A stretch of DNA of 64,000 nt from Candidatus Accumulibacter aalborgensis (GCF_900089955.1 NZ_FLQX01000094.1:124001-188000), one strand, 5' to 3'; numbered from the stretch's first letter, positions 45,840 to 55,404 are shown. The notes: a model not told the origin generated them from the sequence alone. Numbers and translations: made by a program.

Positions 45840-47345
45840 TCAGACCTCTTTCTTGGTGGCGGGAACTTGATCAACGCACGGCGTTTCCTGACCAGCCAGG
45901 CCCGGCAATTGCGACGAGAAAACCGAGTGCGCATGTTGTACCGTCGTAGCCACCGCCGCATCCGGCGAGCCAGCGCTCGCTCCGTTGGTTTCATCAGTCA
46001 GCGCTCGCGAGGGAACACTGTCCTCGCTGTCCGTCGGATCGGGATCGGGTCCCATTCCCAGCCGGGTCACGCGCAATTCCTTGATGCGCAAGCCCTGCAT
46101 ACGTTCAACGGCAAGCAGGAAGCCCTCGAAGGTGACCGAGTCCCCGAGCCTCGGCAAGCGGTTGAGCAGGCGCATGACCACCCCGCCGACCGTATTCATG
46201 CTGGGGTCATCTAGGCTGGCGCCCACCAACTGGTTGAAGTCCACCAGGCTCATGTCACCTGGGATCGAGTATATCTTGTGCACCTCGATCTCCGTGACGC
46301 CGGGCTCCTGTGGCGGGGCCAGCCTGCCAAGCATGAATGCCGCCACGTCACGGATCGAAACGATCCCCAGCACGTTGGCGTATTCGCCAATCACCAGTGC
46401 CGTGCGCGTGCGGTTCTCCTGGAAGAACTCGACCATTTCGTCAACCTTCTTGGTCGAGGGAACAAAGTGAGGTTGCCGCATCACGTCGCGCACACTCATT
46501 GCCGCCAGGTCGGCGCCACTGCGAACCAGCTTGATAACGTCTTCCGAATGAAGGAAACCGACGATCATCGCCGGGCTATCCTCGAACAGCGGCACACGCG
46601 CATGGTGGATGGCCTGGAAGGCTGCCACCAGATCCGGCAAAGGTTGCTCCACATCGAGCGAAACCATGCTCGAAATAGGCGTCATGATGTCGACCACCTG
46701 AGCCTCGGAGGCCTCCAGCATGTTGTCGATGAGAATGCGCTCCGTCGGCACGATCACGCCGCTGGCCTCGCCTTCCTCCACCAGCGTACGGAATTCGTCG
46801 GAATGAAGCAGGTTATCCTTCTTCACCGGTTCGCCGACGATGGCCGAAGTGATTCGGTCGGCAACGGCGCGCACCGCGTTGCGCAGCGGCGTGATCAAGG
46901 CGATCCATTTGGGTAACAGCGACGCCGTGATATTGGTGGCAATCATCATCGGGTAAGTGACGGCGATGGTCTTGGGTGTGACCTCTCCGAACAGGAGGAG
47001 CAACGGAACCATCACCAGAATGTTGATCCAGGTGGTCTGGTCGTCGGTGAAATACTTCAAGAAAATGGCCGCCATGTTGGCCGACGAGGCAATGTTCACC
47101 AGTTCGTTGCCGCACAGCAGCGAGATGATCAGGCGGCGCGGCTCTTCGAGCATGTCGTGAATACTCTTGCTGCGCGGATGCTGACTGTTGCGCAACCTTT
47201 GCAGGTCGAAGGAAGTCAGCGAAAAGAGGGCTGTTTCCGATCCGGAAAAGAACGCCGACATGGTCAGCAGCAGCACCTGAACGCAGCCTCGGATGATCAG
47301 TTCAAGATCAATCCAGGCAGGTATTTGAACAGCCGATAGGTCCAT
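45840..47345 (-). CDS. CorC/HlyC-family CBS membrane protein, first of pair
   Basis: Longer paralogue (501 residues) of the downstream gene. The DUF21 domain starts VLLLTMSAFFSGSETALFSLTSFD, then VADRITSAIVG leads to CBS domains (DIMTPISSMVSLDVEQ, IVSIRDVAAFML) and a CorC/HlyC domain (LVDFNQLVGASLDDPSMNTVGG). An unstructured tail of about 75 residues ends it. It is transcribed away from the V-ATPase operon and would function in divalent cation transport. Confidence 0.93.
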   Translation of the reverse strand: MDLSAVQIPAWIDLELIIRGCVQVLLLTMSAFFSGSETALFSLTSFDLQRLRNSQHPRSKSIHDMLEEPRRLIISLLCGNELVNIASSANMAAIFLKYFTDDQTTWINILVMVPLLLLFGEVTPKTIAVTYPMMIATNITASLLPKWIALITPLRNAVRAVADRITSAIVGEPVKKDNLLHSDEFRTLVEEGEASGVIVPTERILIDNMLEASEAQVVDIMTPISSMVSLDVEQPLPDLVAAFQAIHHARVPLFEDSPAMIVGFLHSEDVIKLVRSGADLAAMSVRDVMRQPHFVPSTKKVDEMVEFFQENRTRTALVIGEYANVLGIVSIRDVAAFMLGRLAPPQEPGVTEIEVHKIYSIPGDMSLVDFNQLVGASLDDPSMNTVGGVVMRLLNRLPRLGDSVTFEGFLLAVERMQGLRIKELRVTRLGMGPDPDPTDSEDSVPSRALTDETNGASAGSPDAAVATTVQHAHSVFSSQLPGLAGQETPCVDQVPATKKEV

Positions 47346-47470
47346 TGATAGCCTCCTCCGCTACTTTTCGGAGGGCAACTCGCCATGCTGCTGATGGCCG
47401 GCTTCTTCCCCCCTTTTTTTGTGCAATCTCGGAGTTTAACCGATCTTCCCGCTTGCGCGCCTGATTGCCT

Positions 47471-47600
47471 CCCCAAGAACACAGCGACTGGCCCGCAGAA
47501 TGGGCTTCCGGGAAGGCCGCCGGAGCCATTCAGAGATGGCTCAACCCGCCGGGCCACCGGGAAGAGCATCTTTCTGCGCGACCGCTTGCTGACCAGAGGA
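47471..47600 (+). pseudogene. Remnant of a second serine-hydrolase-like gene
   Basis: In one frame this stretch reads PQEHSDWPAEWASGKAAGA then IQRWLNPPGHREEHLSARPL. It aligns with PQEFSEWQAAGGWTSGKAVG and VRTWLNEPSRWERDFSAEPM of the hydrolase-like gene at 43218-44480. Nothing before or after it continues the homology, so it is a decayed fragment of a paralogue, separated from the intact gene by the two CorC genes. The rest of 47346-47694 is non-coding. Confidence 0.6.
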
Positions 47601-47694
47601 GCTACGATACGCTGCCATGCTTTCTCCTCGAAGATGCGCAAGTAACAGGAGAATGTCATCGCCCTCCGGTCAGCCTGACCAGGTGAAGAAGCCT

Positions 47695-47723
47695 TTGACT
47701 CGCTGCTTGATGTCAAGGATACT
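47695..47723 (+). promoter_or_regulatory. Promoter of the V-type ATPase operon
   Basis: TTGACT (47695-47700) and GATACT (47718-47723) are separated by 17 bases. Transcription would begin near 47730, leaving a leader of about 44 bases before the subunit E start. This is the best sigma-70 candidate in the 428-base gap upstream of the operon. Confidence 0.5.
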
Positions 47724-47773
47724 CCCGCCCCAAGCGGGCAAATTTGCCACCTGTACGTGGGCGAGGATTTATT

Positions 47774-48412
47774 ATGGCTATAGAGCTACAAGATTTAATA
47801 GATCGTATCAATCAGGAGGCGATCGAGAAAGGCGCGACCGCCGCGGAGAAGCTTCTTGCCCAGGCAAAGGCGGAGGCCGCGACCCTGCTGAAGGATGCTG
47901 AAGCAGCGGCCAAGGCACGACTGGAAAAGGCCGAGAAGGACTCCGAAGTATATGTCGAACGGAGTTCCCGTACTCTGGAACAAGCGGCGCGAGACCTGCT
48001 GATTGGCGTCGGGCAGGCCATCGAGAACATCATTCAGGACATCGTGAGTGTTTCGACCGATCAGGCGCTCGACCCTGATACGCTCAAGCCGATGATGGTC
48101 AAGATGGCCGAAGCCTATGCCGAGAAAAACGGTGCTGAAAGCCGTATCGAGTTCATCATCGGCGAGCGCGATCAAGCAGAAATCGTCAGCTTTTTCGCCG
48201 ACCAGTACCGGCGACACCTCGTCAGTGGGGTAGATATCAACATCGACCACGGCGTCCGCAAGGGTTTCCGTGTCACGCTTGAAGACGAGCGCGTGTACCA
48301 CGATTTCACCAAGCCGGCCATCGCTGAGGCACTGGCCAGTTTCGTCCGCCCCCACTTGGCAGCGATTGTCCATCGTGCCGCGCGCGTCGCGAGCAGCGGC
48401 GACAAACCCTGA
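47774..48412 (+). CDS. atpE: V-type ATP synthase subunit E
   Basis: Peripheral-stalk subunit of 212 residues. A long N-terminal coiled coil (LQDLIDRINQEAIEKGATAAEKLLAQAKAEAATLLKDAEAAAK) precedes a globular C-terminal head. The start at 47774 follows GAGGATTT. It opens the seven-gene operon E-DUF2764-A-B-D-I-K; the partner G/H subunit normally needed in the stalk is not encoded here. Confidence 0.88.
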   Translation: MAIELQDLIDRINQEAIEKGATAAEKLLAQAKAEAATLLKDAEAAAKARLEKAEKDSEVYVERSSRTLEQAARDLLIGVGQAIENIIQDIVSVSTDQALDPDTLKPMMVKMAEAYAEKNGAESRIEFIIGERDQAEIVSFFADQYRRHLVSGVDINIDHGVRKGFRVTLEDERVYHDFTKPAIAEALASFVRPHLAAIVHRAARVASSGDKP

Positions 48413-48430
48413 CGCAGTACGAGGCGGACG

Positions 48431-49030
48431 ATGCCTTACCACTATCTGGTCGCGAGCCTGCCGATGTTGTTTTTCGGCGATCAGAATCCCTTTTCGGCAC
48501 GTGAATTCCTGTCGCGTTGCGTCGGAGTGCTCAAGACCGAACATCTGGCAATTCTGGAGGCCGTCCTGCACGGACAGTCGGTAGTCGGAAACGCCTTTGC
48601 CATGACCTGGGCTGCCCGCGAGACGCAAGTACGTAACGCCGTCGCTCGTTTTCGCGCAATGCGACTGGGAGTCGATTCGCAGGCGTTTCAGCGGCCGCAC
48701 GCCGGATTCGATGTCGGCTTGGCGCAAGCGGTAACCGACGCCCTGGCCCAACACACCCCCCTTGAGCGCGAGCAGGCGCTCGACCGTTGCCGCTGGAGTA
48801 TAGCTGACGAACTGGCCCTGGCTGATCCCTTCGGCTTCGGGACCATCCTGGCCTTCGCTGTCAAGCTGCGCATCACCGAGCGCTGGACGGGACTGACCGA
48901 AGCCACGGGACAGCGCAAGGTCGAGGAATTCATCGAGGCCATGACGAAACCGCAGGACCCGGCAGCGAAGAGGAGCGATCCGGAAGCCAGGAGGCGCCCT
49001 GCCGGCACCAGAAAAATGAGCGAAACATGA
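48431..49030 (+). CDS. DUF2764 protein of the V-ATPase operon
   Basis: A 199-residue protein beginning MPYHYLVASLPMLFFGDQNP, which matches the DUF2764 family. That family is found almost only between subunits E and A in chlamydial-type V-ATPase operons. It is helical, with ARETQVRNAVARFRAMRLG and ERWTGLTEATGQRKVEEFIE. No function is assigned; because no subunit C is present, it could serve as the central-stalk socket or a stalk adaptor (inference). Its stop overlaps the subunit A start by four bases. Confidence 0.85.
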   Translation: MPYHYLVASLPMLFFGDQNPFSAREFLSRCVGVLKTEHLAILEAVLHGQSVVGNAFAMTWAARETQVRNAVARFRAMRLGVDSQAFQRPHAGFDVGLAQAVTDALAQHTPLEREQALDRCRWSIADELALADPFGFGTILAFAVKLRITERWTGLTEATGQRKVEEFIEAMTKPQDPAAKRSDPEARRRPAGTRKMSET

Positions 49031-50760
49031 ACGCAAACAATGGCAAAATCATCGGCGTCAGCGGCAACCTGCTGACCGTAGAGTTCACCAAAGCGGTGGT
49101 CCAAAATGAGGTCGCCTACGCGATCACGGGAAACCGTCGGCTCAAGTCCGAGGTCATCCGTATCCGCGGCTCGTATGCGGACCTCCAGGTGTTCGAGGAC
49201 ACCACCGGGCTGAAGGAGGGTGACCGCGTCGACTTCACTGGTGAGTTGTTGGCCGTCGAGCTTGGCCCCGGTCTGCTCACACAAATCTTCGACGGGCTCC
49301 AGAATCCGCTCCCGCAACTGGCTGAGCAATGCGGCTTTTTCCTCCAGCGTGGGATCTATCTCGATCCGCTGCCCCGCGACCGGCACTGGGCGTTTACGCC
49401 CACGGCCACGCCAGGTGATCGCGTCACAGCCGGTGAAACCCTCGGCACGGTACCCGAAGGGATCTTTCAGCACCGCATCATGGTGCCGTTCAAGCTGGGA
49501 GGTGTGTTGACCGTGGAGCGGATCGCCGCGCCGGGAGATTATACCGTCGGTGAACCGATCGCCATGCTGCGCGACGCCGACGACGAGCCTGTCGAAGTGA
49601 CCCTGATGCAACGCTGGCCGGTAAAAATCCCGATCCGCGCTTACGCCGAGCGGCTACGTCCAAGCGAGCCCCTGGTCACCAAGGTGCGCATCGTTGACAC
49701 TTTCTACCCGGTGGCACGCGGGGGTACCTACTGTATCCCGGGGCCCTTTGGCGCCGGCAAGACCGTGCTGCAGCAGATCACCAGCCGCTACGCCGACGTG
49801 GACATCGTGATCGTCGCCGCTTGCGGCGAGCGGGCTGGCGAGGTCGTCGAGACGCTGCGCGAGTTTCCCCAACTGACCGACCCGCGTACCGGCAAGAGCC
49901 TGATGGAACGTACCTTGATCATCTGCAACACCAGTTCGATGCCGGTCGCAGCGCGCGAGGCGTCGGTGTACACCGCAGTGACGATCGCCGAGTATTACCG
50001 TCAGATGGGTCTGAACGTGCTGTTACTGGCCGACTCCACTTCGCGCTGGGCGCAGGCGCTGCGCGAGATGTCCGGTCGCCTGGAGGAGATTCCTGGCGAG
50101 GAGGCCTTCCCTGCCTACCTCGAATCGGTGATCGCCGCGTTCTATGAGCGCGGCGGTATCGTCCGACTGAAGGACGGCAGCTTGGGCTCGGTCACCATCG
50201 GCGGTACGGTCAGTCCTGCCGGCGGCAACTTCGAGGAACCCGTCACGCAGAGCACACTGAAGGTCGTCGGAGCGTTTCACGGCTTGTCCAGGGAGCGCTC
50301 GGACCAACGCCGTTTCCCGGCCATTGATCCGCTAGATAGTTGGAGCCAGTACCCCGGAGTGGTCTCTGCCGAGCAGGTCAGCGCCGCCCGCGTCATGCTG
50401 CACGCCGGCAACGACGTCAAGCAAATGATGAAGGTCGTCGGCGAGGAAGGTACCTCGATCGACGACTTTGTCGTCTTCCTCAAGAGCGAGTACCTCGACG
50501 CGGTCTATTTGCAGCAGGATGCCTACCACGACGTCGATGGCGCCAGCAGCGCCGAGCGCCAGCGCCACGTATTCGACCGCATCTACCGGATGCTCAAGTG
50601 CAGACTGAGCTTCGACGACAAGGATGGCGCACGCCGCTTCTTCCAGCGGCTGACGCAGACAACCAGGGACTGGAACCGGGTGGACCATCAGGCAATGGAA
50701 TTCCAGCAGATTGAACAGCGGATCGAGCAGATGCTCGCAGAGGTGTCGGACTATGCATAA
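49027..50760 (+). CDS. atpA: V-type ATP synthase catalytic subunit A
   Basis: Catalytic subunit of 577 residues. Walker A is GPFGAGKT at about 239-246. The extra non-homologous insert of V/A-type subunits precedes it, and [22 protein letters not shown] and [20 protein letters not shown] are the typical ATPase signatures. It hydrolyses or synthesises ATP at the A/B interface. It overlaps subunit B by eight bases. Confidence 0.97.
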   Translation: MNANNGKIIGVSGNLLTVEFTKAVVQNEVAYAITGNRRLKSEVIRIRGSYADLQVFEDTTGLKEGDRVDFTGELLAVELGPGLLTQIFDGLQNPLPQLAEQCGFFLQRGIYLDPLPRDRHWAFTPTATPGDRVTAGETLGTVPEGIFQHRIMVPFKLGGVLTVERIAAPGDYTVGEPIAMLRDADDEPVEVTLMQRWPVKIPIRAYAERLRPSEPLVTKVRIVDTFYPVARGGTYCIPGPFGAGKTVLQQITSRYADVDIVIVAACGERAGEVVETLREFPQLTDPRTGKSLMERTLIICNTSSMPVAAREASVYTAVTIAEYYRQMGLNVLLLADSTSRWAQALREMSGRLEEIPGEEAFPAYLESVIAAFYERGGIVRLKDGSLGSVTIGGTVSPAGGNFEEPVTQSTLKVVGAFHGLSRERSDQRRFPAIDPLDSWSQYPGVVSAEQVSAARVMLHAGNDVKQMMKVVGEEGTSIDDFVVFLKSEYLDAVYLQQDAYHDVDGASSAERQRHVFDRIYRMLKCRLSFDDKDGARRFFQRLTQTTRDWNRVDHQAMEFQQIEQRIEQMLAEVSDYA

Positions 50761-52048
50761 GGTCTACCACGGCATTGAGCGGATCGCCGGCAACGTCATC
50801 ACCGTCCAGGCGACTGGCGTCGGCTACCGGGAACTGGCCCAGGTCAGCTCCCGGCAGGGCACTTCACTCGCGCAGGTGATCCGGCTGGAGGGCGGCCGTG
50901 TGGACCTCCAGGTATTCGCAGGCGGCCGTGGCATCGCCACCGATGCCGAAATTCGCTTTCTCGGCCACACGATGCAGGTGCCGTTTTCGCAGTCACTGCT
51001 CGGCCGGGTGTTCAACGGCAGCGGCCAGGCACGCGACAACGGGCCTCGGATCAGCGAAAACCTCATCGACATCGGCGGACCGTCAGTCAATCCGGCGAAG
51101 CGCATCATCCCGCGCCACATGGTGCGCACCGGCATCCCGATGATCGACGTCTTCAACACCCTGGTTGAATCGCAGAAGCTACCGATCTTCTCGGTCGCCG
51201 GCGAACCCTACAACCCGCTGCTGGCGCGGATCGCCCTGCAAGCCGAAGTGGACGTGATCATCCTCGGTGGCATGGGCCTCAAACACGACGACTACCTGTT
51301 CTTCCGCGATCTCCTCGAAGAGAACGGCGCGCTGTCGCGCTCGGTGCTGTTCATCCACACCGCGTCCGACCCGGTGGTGGAATGTCTGTTGGTGCCGGAC
51401 ATCGCGCTGGCCGTCGCCGAACGCTTCGCACTTCAGAATCAGCGCGTGCTGGTGCTACTCACCGACATGACTAACTTCGCCGATGCCATGAAGGAGGTCG
51501 CCATCACCATGGAACAGATCCCTTCGAATCGCGGCTACCCTGGCGACCTCTACTCGCAGCTCGCAGCCCGCTACGAAAAGGCGGTCGATTTCGACACCGC
51601 GGGCTCAATCACCATCCTCGCCGTGACCACCATGCCGGGTGACGACGTGACGCACCCGGTGCCGGATAACACCGGCTACATCACCGAGGGACAGTTCTAC
51701 CTGCGTAACGGCCGCATCGAGCCCTTCGGTTCGCTGAGCCGCCTCAAGCAACTGGTCAACGACAAGACGCGCGAAGACCACCGCACGATCATGAACACCA
51801 TGATCCAGCTCTACGCCTCGTACATGGAGACACTCGAGAAGCAGTCGATGGGCTTCCGCATGAGCCCCTGGGACAGCAAGCTGCTCAAGTACGGCCAGCG
51901 TTTCGAGAACGAACTCATGGACCTCAAGGTGAACATTCCGCTGGAACAGGCCCTGGACCTTTGCTGGCAGATTCTTGCCGACAGTTTCGACCCGGCGGAG
52001 ACAGGAATCGCTTCGAAATTGACCGACCGCTTCTGGCCAGCCCGCTGA
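50753..52048 (+). CDS. atpB: V-type ATP synthase regulatory subunit B
   Basis: Non-catalytic nucleotide-binding subunit of 431 residues with GISENLIDI-type homology, [51 protein letters not shown] and a C-terminal RSEL-type region. A Walker A motif is absent as expected. The start at 50753 (MHKVYHGIE) lies inside the end of subunit A. Confidence 0.97.
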   Translation: MHKVYHGIERIAGNVITVQATGVGYRELAQVSSRQGTSLAQVIRLEGGRVDLQVFAGGRGIATDAEIRFLGHTMQVPFSQSLLGRVFNGSGQARDNGPRISENLIDIGGPSVNPAKRIIPRHMVRTGIPMIDVFNTLVESQKLPIFSVAGEPYNPLLARIALQAEVDVIILGGMGLKHDDYLFFRDLLEENGALSRSVLFIHTASDPVVECLLVPDIALAVAERFALQNQRVLVLLTDMTNFADAMKEVAITMEQIPSNRGYPGDLYSQLAARYEKAVDFDTAGSITILAVTTMPGDDVTHPVPDNTGYITEGQFYLRNGRIEPFGSLSRLKQLVNDKTREDHRTIMNTMIQLYASYMETLEKQSMGFRMSPWDSKLLKYGQRFENELMDLKVNIPLEQALDLCWQILADSFDPAETGIASKLTDRFWPAR

Positions 52049-52084
52049 CCTCAGACGAGGCGACGAAGGCGAAGACGACCCCCA

Positions 52085-52690
52085 ATGGCGAACATCAAGC
52101 ACACCAAGAACGAGCTGAAGGCCCAGCGCGAAGCGCTCAAGCGTTTCCAGCGCTATCTGCCCACATTGCAGTTGAAGAAACAGCAACTGCAACTGGAAGT
52201 TCGCCAACTCGAACTTCAGCTTGAGACAAAGCGCACTGCAGAGGCTCACGATCAGGCCGAACTTGCCAAGTGGGTGCGCCTCTTCGCTGAACCTGTGGAA
52301 TGGGCAAACTGGTTGACCGTGCGCGAGATCCGCATTGGCCACGGCAACATCGCCGGCGTGGCAATCCCCCTGCTCGATGGGGTCGATTTCGAGCATCAAC
52401 TTCCCGATCTGTTCGCCACGCCAGCGTGGCTGGACGATGGGGTCGAGATGCTGGAGCGACGAATCGGCCGTCGCTTGGAGCTGCAGGTGCTCGAGGAGCA
52501 GATGCGGCAACTTGCCGCTGAGTTGCGTACCACCAGCCAGCGCGTGAACCTCTTCGAAAAGGTGAAGATACCGGAAGCGAGAGAGCACATCCGGGTGATC
52601 CGGATCTTCCTCGGCGACCAGATGACTGCTGGCGTGGCGCGCTCCAAGATGGCCAAGGCCAAGGCCCGCGAGCAGGAATCCGCCACCTAG
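52085..52690 (+). CDS. atpD: V-type ATP synthase subunit D
   Basis: Central rotor shaft subunit of 201 residues. Two long antiparallel helices (IKHTKNELKAQREALKRFQRYLP to LETKRTAEAH at the start, and TTSQRVNLFEKVKIPEAREHIRVIRIFLGDQM near the end) are the family hallmark. It follows subunit B after 36 bases. Its usual partner F is missing. Confidence 0.93.
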   Translation: MANIKHTKNELKAQREALKRFQRYLPTLQLKKQQLQLEVRQLELQLETKRTAEAHDQAELAKWVRLFAEPVEWANWLTVREIRIGHGNIAGVAIPLLDGVDFEHQLPDLFATPAWLDDGVEMLERRIGRRLELQVLEEQMRQLAAELRTTSQRVNLFEKVKIPEAREHIRVIRIFLGDQMTAGVARSKMAKAKAREQESAT

Positions 52691-52735
52691 AACGTACGGA
52701 ACGTAGATACCACATACTGGAATGACCAACAGCCC

Positions 52736-54496
52736 ATGATCACGCCGATGCAAAAAGTGACTGTCCTGTGTCTGGACACGGGCCGGGATTCCGCTTTGCA
52801 GTCGCTACGGAAACTCAGCGTCCTGCACCTGACCTTTGACCGGCAGGCCGAGCACGAGGACATCGAAGCCGCACGCCGCCATCTCGACTACGTCCGGCGC
52901 GCCAGTGACATCGTGCCCAGGCTACCCCAGCAGCCCCGTTCCGGGCTGTCGCCCAGCGAAATCGTCGACCAGTTGTCGCGACTCATTCAGCAGCGCCGTG
53001 AAAACCACGAAGATCTGGCACGCCTGCGCCAGGAACTGAAGCGCATCCAGCCCTTCGGCTCCTTCTCCCCACAGTCTGTTGCGGCCCTCGCCGAGCGGGG
53101 CGTGTTCATTCGCCTGTTCCAGGCATCGCCCCGGAGTTTCCCGGCGCTACCTGATGAGGCGCTGTATCTGGAGACGCTACGCACCAGGGCAGCGGTGTTC
53201 TTCGCCGTCGTCACCCGCGACGAAAAGCCTGAGATCGCCGCCCAGGAGATCCACTCGCCGGCCACATCGCTGGCAGATATCGAACGCCGCATCACCGAAC
53301 TGGAGGCCGCACAAGCCAGCATCACCGTTCAGGTCGCGCAGTTCGGCGGCGATTATCCCGCGCTAGCGCAACTGCGAGGCGAGGCCGAAGACGCCTTGCA
53401 GATGGCCGCGGTCCGCGTCGGCATGAGCAGCGCAACGGCGCGTATCGCTTACCTCCAGGGCTTTTGTCCGACGACCGACGTCGACCGCCTTCGCCAGGCC
53501 GCGCCAGCGAACGGTTGGGGACTGGTCATCGACGAACCGGCAGACGATGACGTGGTGCCAACGCTGATCCGCAATCCGGCGTGGCTCAAGCCCATCGAGG
53601 CAGTCTTCGACCTGATCGGCATCCTGCCCGGCTATCGGGAAATCGATGTCAGCCTGTGGTTCCTGCTTTTCTTCAGCCTTTTCTTCGCGATGCTGGTCGG
53701 CGACGCGGGCTACGGTGCGATCTTCCTCGCCGCGACCCTATGGGCTCAGCGCAAATTCCGGGAAATACCGGCGCATGTGTTCACCTTGCTCAAGATCACC
53801 AGCATCGCGACGATGGTGTGGGGCGTCCTGACCGGCACCTATTTCGGCATCCCCGATTTGCCCGCACCACTCGCCGTGTTGAAGATGCCCTGGCTGGGCG
53901 ACGAAGAGCACATCAAGGACCTCTGCTTCTGGATCGCTGCCATCCACCTGTCGATCGCGCACGTCTGGAGCATCGCGAAGCTCATCCGCACGCCCCAGGC
54001 ACTGGCCCAGGTCGGCTGGCTGTGTGTCGTCTGGTTCATGTTCTTCAGCGCCCGTTCGGTCGTCCTCAACCTGCCATTCCCGTCGATCATGACTTGGGTG
54101 TTCGGCGCAGGCATCGTGCTCATCGTGCTGTTCATGACCCCGCGCAAGAGCCTCAAGGACGAATGGTTCAACCACGTGATGCTGCCGCTGAACCTGGTCG
54201 GAAGTTTCGTGGACGTCATTTCCTACATCCGCCTGTATGCCGTCGGCACCGCCAGCTTCGCCATCGCCTCGACCTTCAACATCATGTTAGTACCGCTGTT
54301 CGATGGTTGGCTGAGTGGCTTGCTCGCAGCCCTGCTGCTCTTCGTGGCGCACACGGTGAACATCGTGCTCGCTCTGATGGGTGTGATGGTCCACGGTATC
54401 CGCTTGAATACGCTTGAATTCGCCAGCCATCTCGGGCTCCAGTGGAGCGGCATCCCCTACCAGCCATGGCAGCGCAAGTCGCGGCCGGTGGCCTGA
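52736..54496 (+). CDS. atpI: V-type ATP synthase subunit I (membrane stator a-subunit)
   Basis: Half-channel stator subunit of 586 residues. The cytosolic N-terminal half contains coiled coils (about 90-230). The membrane half (from about residue 300) holds eight helices, with FSLFFAMLVGDAGYGAIFLAA and SYIRLYAVGTASFAIASTFN. The latter contains the essential arginine and the GTASFAIA segment facing the K ring. The start at 52736 is weakly marked (no strong ribosome site). The usual length is 600-680, so this is a short version. Confidence 0.93.
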   Translation: MITPMQKVTVLCLDTGRDSALQSLRKLSVLHLTFDRQAEHEDIEAARRHLDYVRRASDIVPRLPQQPRSGLSPSEIVDQLSRLIQQRRENHEDLARLRQELKRIQPFGSFSPQSVAALAERGVFIRLFQASPRSFPALPDEALYLETLRTRAAVFFAVVTRDEKPEIAAQEIHSPATSLADIERRITELEAAQASITVQVAQFGGDYPALAQLRGEAEDALQMAAVRVGMSSATARIAYLQGFCPTTDVDRLRQAAPANGWGLVIDEPADDDVVPTLIRNPAWLKPIEAVFDLIGILPGYREIDVSLWFLLFFSLFFAMLVGDAGYGAIFLAATLWAQRKFREIPAHVFTLLKITSIATMVWGVLTGTYFGIPDLPAPLAVLKMPWLGDEEHIKDLCFWIAAIHLSIAHVWSIAKLIRTPQALAQVGWLCVVWFMFFSARSVVLNLPFPSIMTWVFGAGIVLIVLFMTPRKSLKDEWFNHVMLPLNLVGSFVDVISYIRLYAVGTASFAIASTFNIMLVPLFDGWLSGLLAALLLFVAHTVNIVLALMGVMVHGIRLNTLEFASHLGLQWSGIPYQPWQRKSRPVA

Positions 54497-54564
54497 GCGA
54501 AGCCCCTAGGTATCCCGATTCGAGAATACGATTACCCCAAAACACGCAACGAGAGGAGAAAGAG

Positions 54565-55050
54565 TTGGATATAGATGTGATGGTCAGCCTGGGACGTTTC
54601 GGGGCCGCAGCAGCGGTGGGACTTGCTGCTGCAGGTTCTTCCCTTGGCATCGGCGCAGCCGGTCCGGCCGCCGTGGGCGCCTGGAAGAAATGCTACGCCC
54701 AGGACAAGGCGGCGCCTTTTGTACTGTTCGCCTTTATCGGCGCGCCCATGTCGCAAACGATCTACGGCATGATTCTCCTGGGCTGGATCAACACCGCGCT
54801 GGATGCTTCGCTGGCCGCGCATCAGGCGATCAACTGGGGGGGCATGCTCGGCGCCGGAATTTTCGGCGGCCTGGGAATGGGAGTATCAGCCTGGTACCAG
54901 GGAGTCATCGGCGCCGCAGCATCGGACGCAATGGCCGAAACCGGCAAGGGTTTTGGCAACTACCTGATGACTCTGGGGATCATCGAAACCCTGGCCATCC
55001 TGGTTCTGGTCTTCATCCCGCCAGCATTCCGGCTCGCCGGTGGGGCATAA
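54565..55050 (+). CDS. atpK: V-type ATP synthase subunit K (rotor ring, four helices)
   Basis: Proteolipid of 161 residues with two helical hairpins. The first hairpin carries PMSQTIYG and no glutamate; the second carries the ion-carrying glutamate in GIIETLAIL (E141). S63, Q64, Q112 and E141 fall where Thr64, Gln65, Gln110 and Glu139 bind sodium in the Enterococcus hirae K ring, so sodium coupling is plausible. The start is TTG at 54565, 6 bases after AGGAG; the in-frame ATG at 54580 is too far from that site. The gene ends the operon. Confidence 0.9.
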   Translation: MDIDVMVSLGRFGAAAAVGLAAAGSSLGIGAAGPAAVGAWKKCYAQDKAAPFVLFAFIGAPMSQTIYGMILLGWINTALDASLAAHQAINWGGMLGAGIFGGLGMGVSAWYQGVIGAAASDAMAETGKGFGNYLMTLGIIETLAILVLVFIPPAFRLAGGA

Positions 55051-55053
55051 GCA

Positions 55054-55071
55054 GGCCGAGTGCCCTCGGCC
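55054..55071 (+). terminator. Hairpin after the V-ATPase operon
   Basis: GGCCGAG and CTCGGCC pair perfectly around the loop TGCC, four bases after the subunit K stop. There is no T-run, so it may act as an mRNA-end hairpin rather than a strong intrinsic terminator. The rest of the 354-base gap to nirB is non-coding apart from the regulatory sites listed. Confidence 0.5.
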
Positions 55072-55250
55072 ACGACGGTCGGAAATCTGCTGCCGCGTGT
55101 CTGTGGCGCGCGCCAGCAGACGATCCAGATAATGTAAGTCGACAACGACAGATCCGAGAGCAGCGCCGAGAGCTTCATACTGCTGACTTGTTCGCCGGCA
55201 TGGTTGTTCAGGCCCAAAAGCCAGTGACGCCCCGCCATGGGTCCGGCTTA

Positions 55251-55267
55251 CGCACCACGATGCCGCA
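55251..55267. promoter_or_regulatory. Possible NtrC enhancer site upstream of nirB
   Basis: CGCACCA-CGA-TGCCGCA matches the NtrC consensus TGCACCA-N3-TGGTGCA at 11 of 14 positions and sits about 100 bases upstream of the sigma-54 promoter, a normal enhancer position. Confidence 0.35.
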
Positions 55268-55348
55268 TCTTGCCCCAATATTGTGCGCCGCACCATCGGC
55301 GCCGTCATGCGGGCCGTAAAATGTCCCATAAATCAGCCAGATTTATTC

Positions 55349-55364
55349 TGGCACGGCACTTGCT
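55349..55364 (+). promoter_or_regulatory. Sigma-54 promoter of nirBD-nasA
   Basis: TGGCACGGCACTTGCT matches the RpoN consensus TGGCACG-N4-TTGCW in all defined positions (GG at 55350, GC at 55362). Transcription would start near 55375, about 30 bases before nirB. Nitrogen-limitation control through NtrC is the usual arrangement for assimilatory nitrite reductase. Confidence 0.85.
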
Positions 55365-55404
55365 TTAGCTTGTTCATCAAAACGCATCAACGGGAGTCAC
55401 AACG

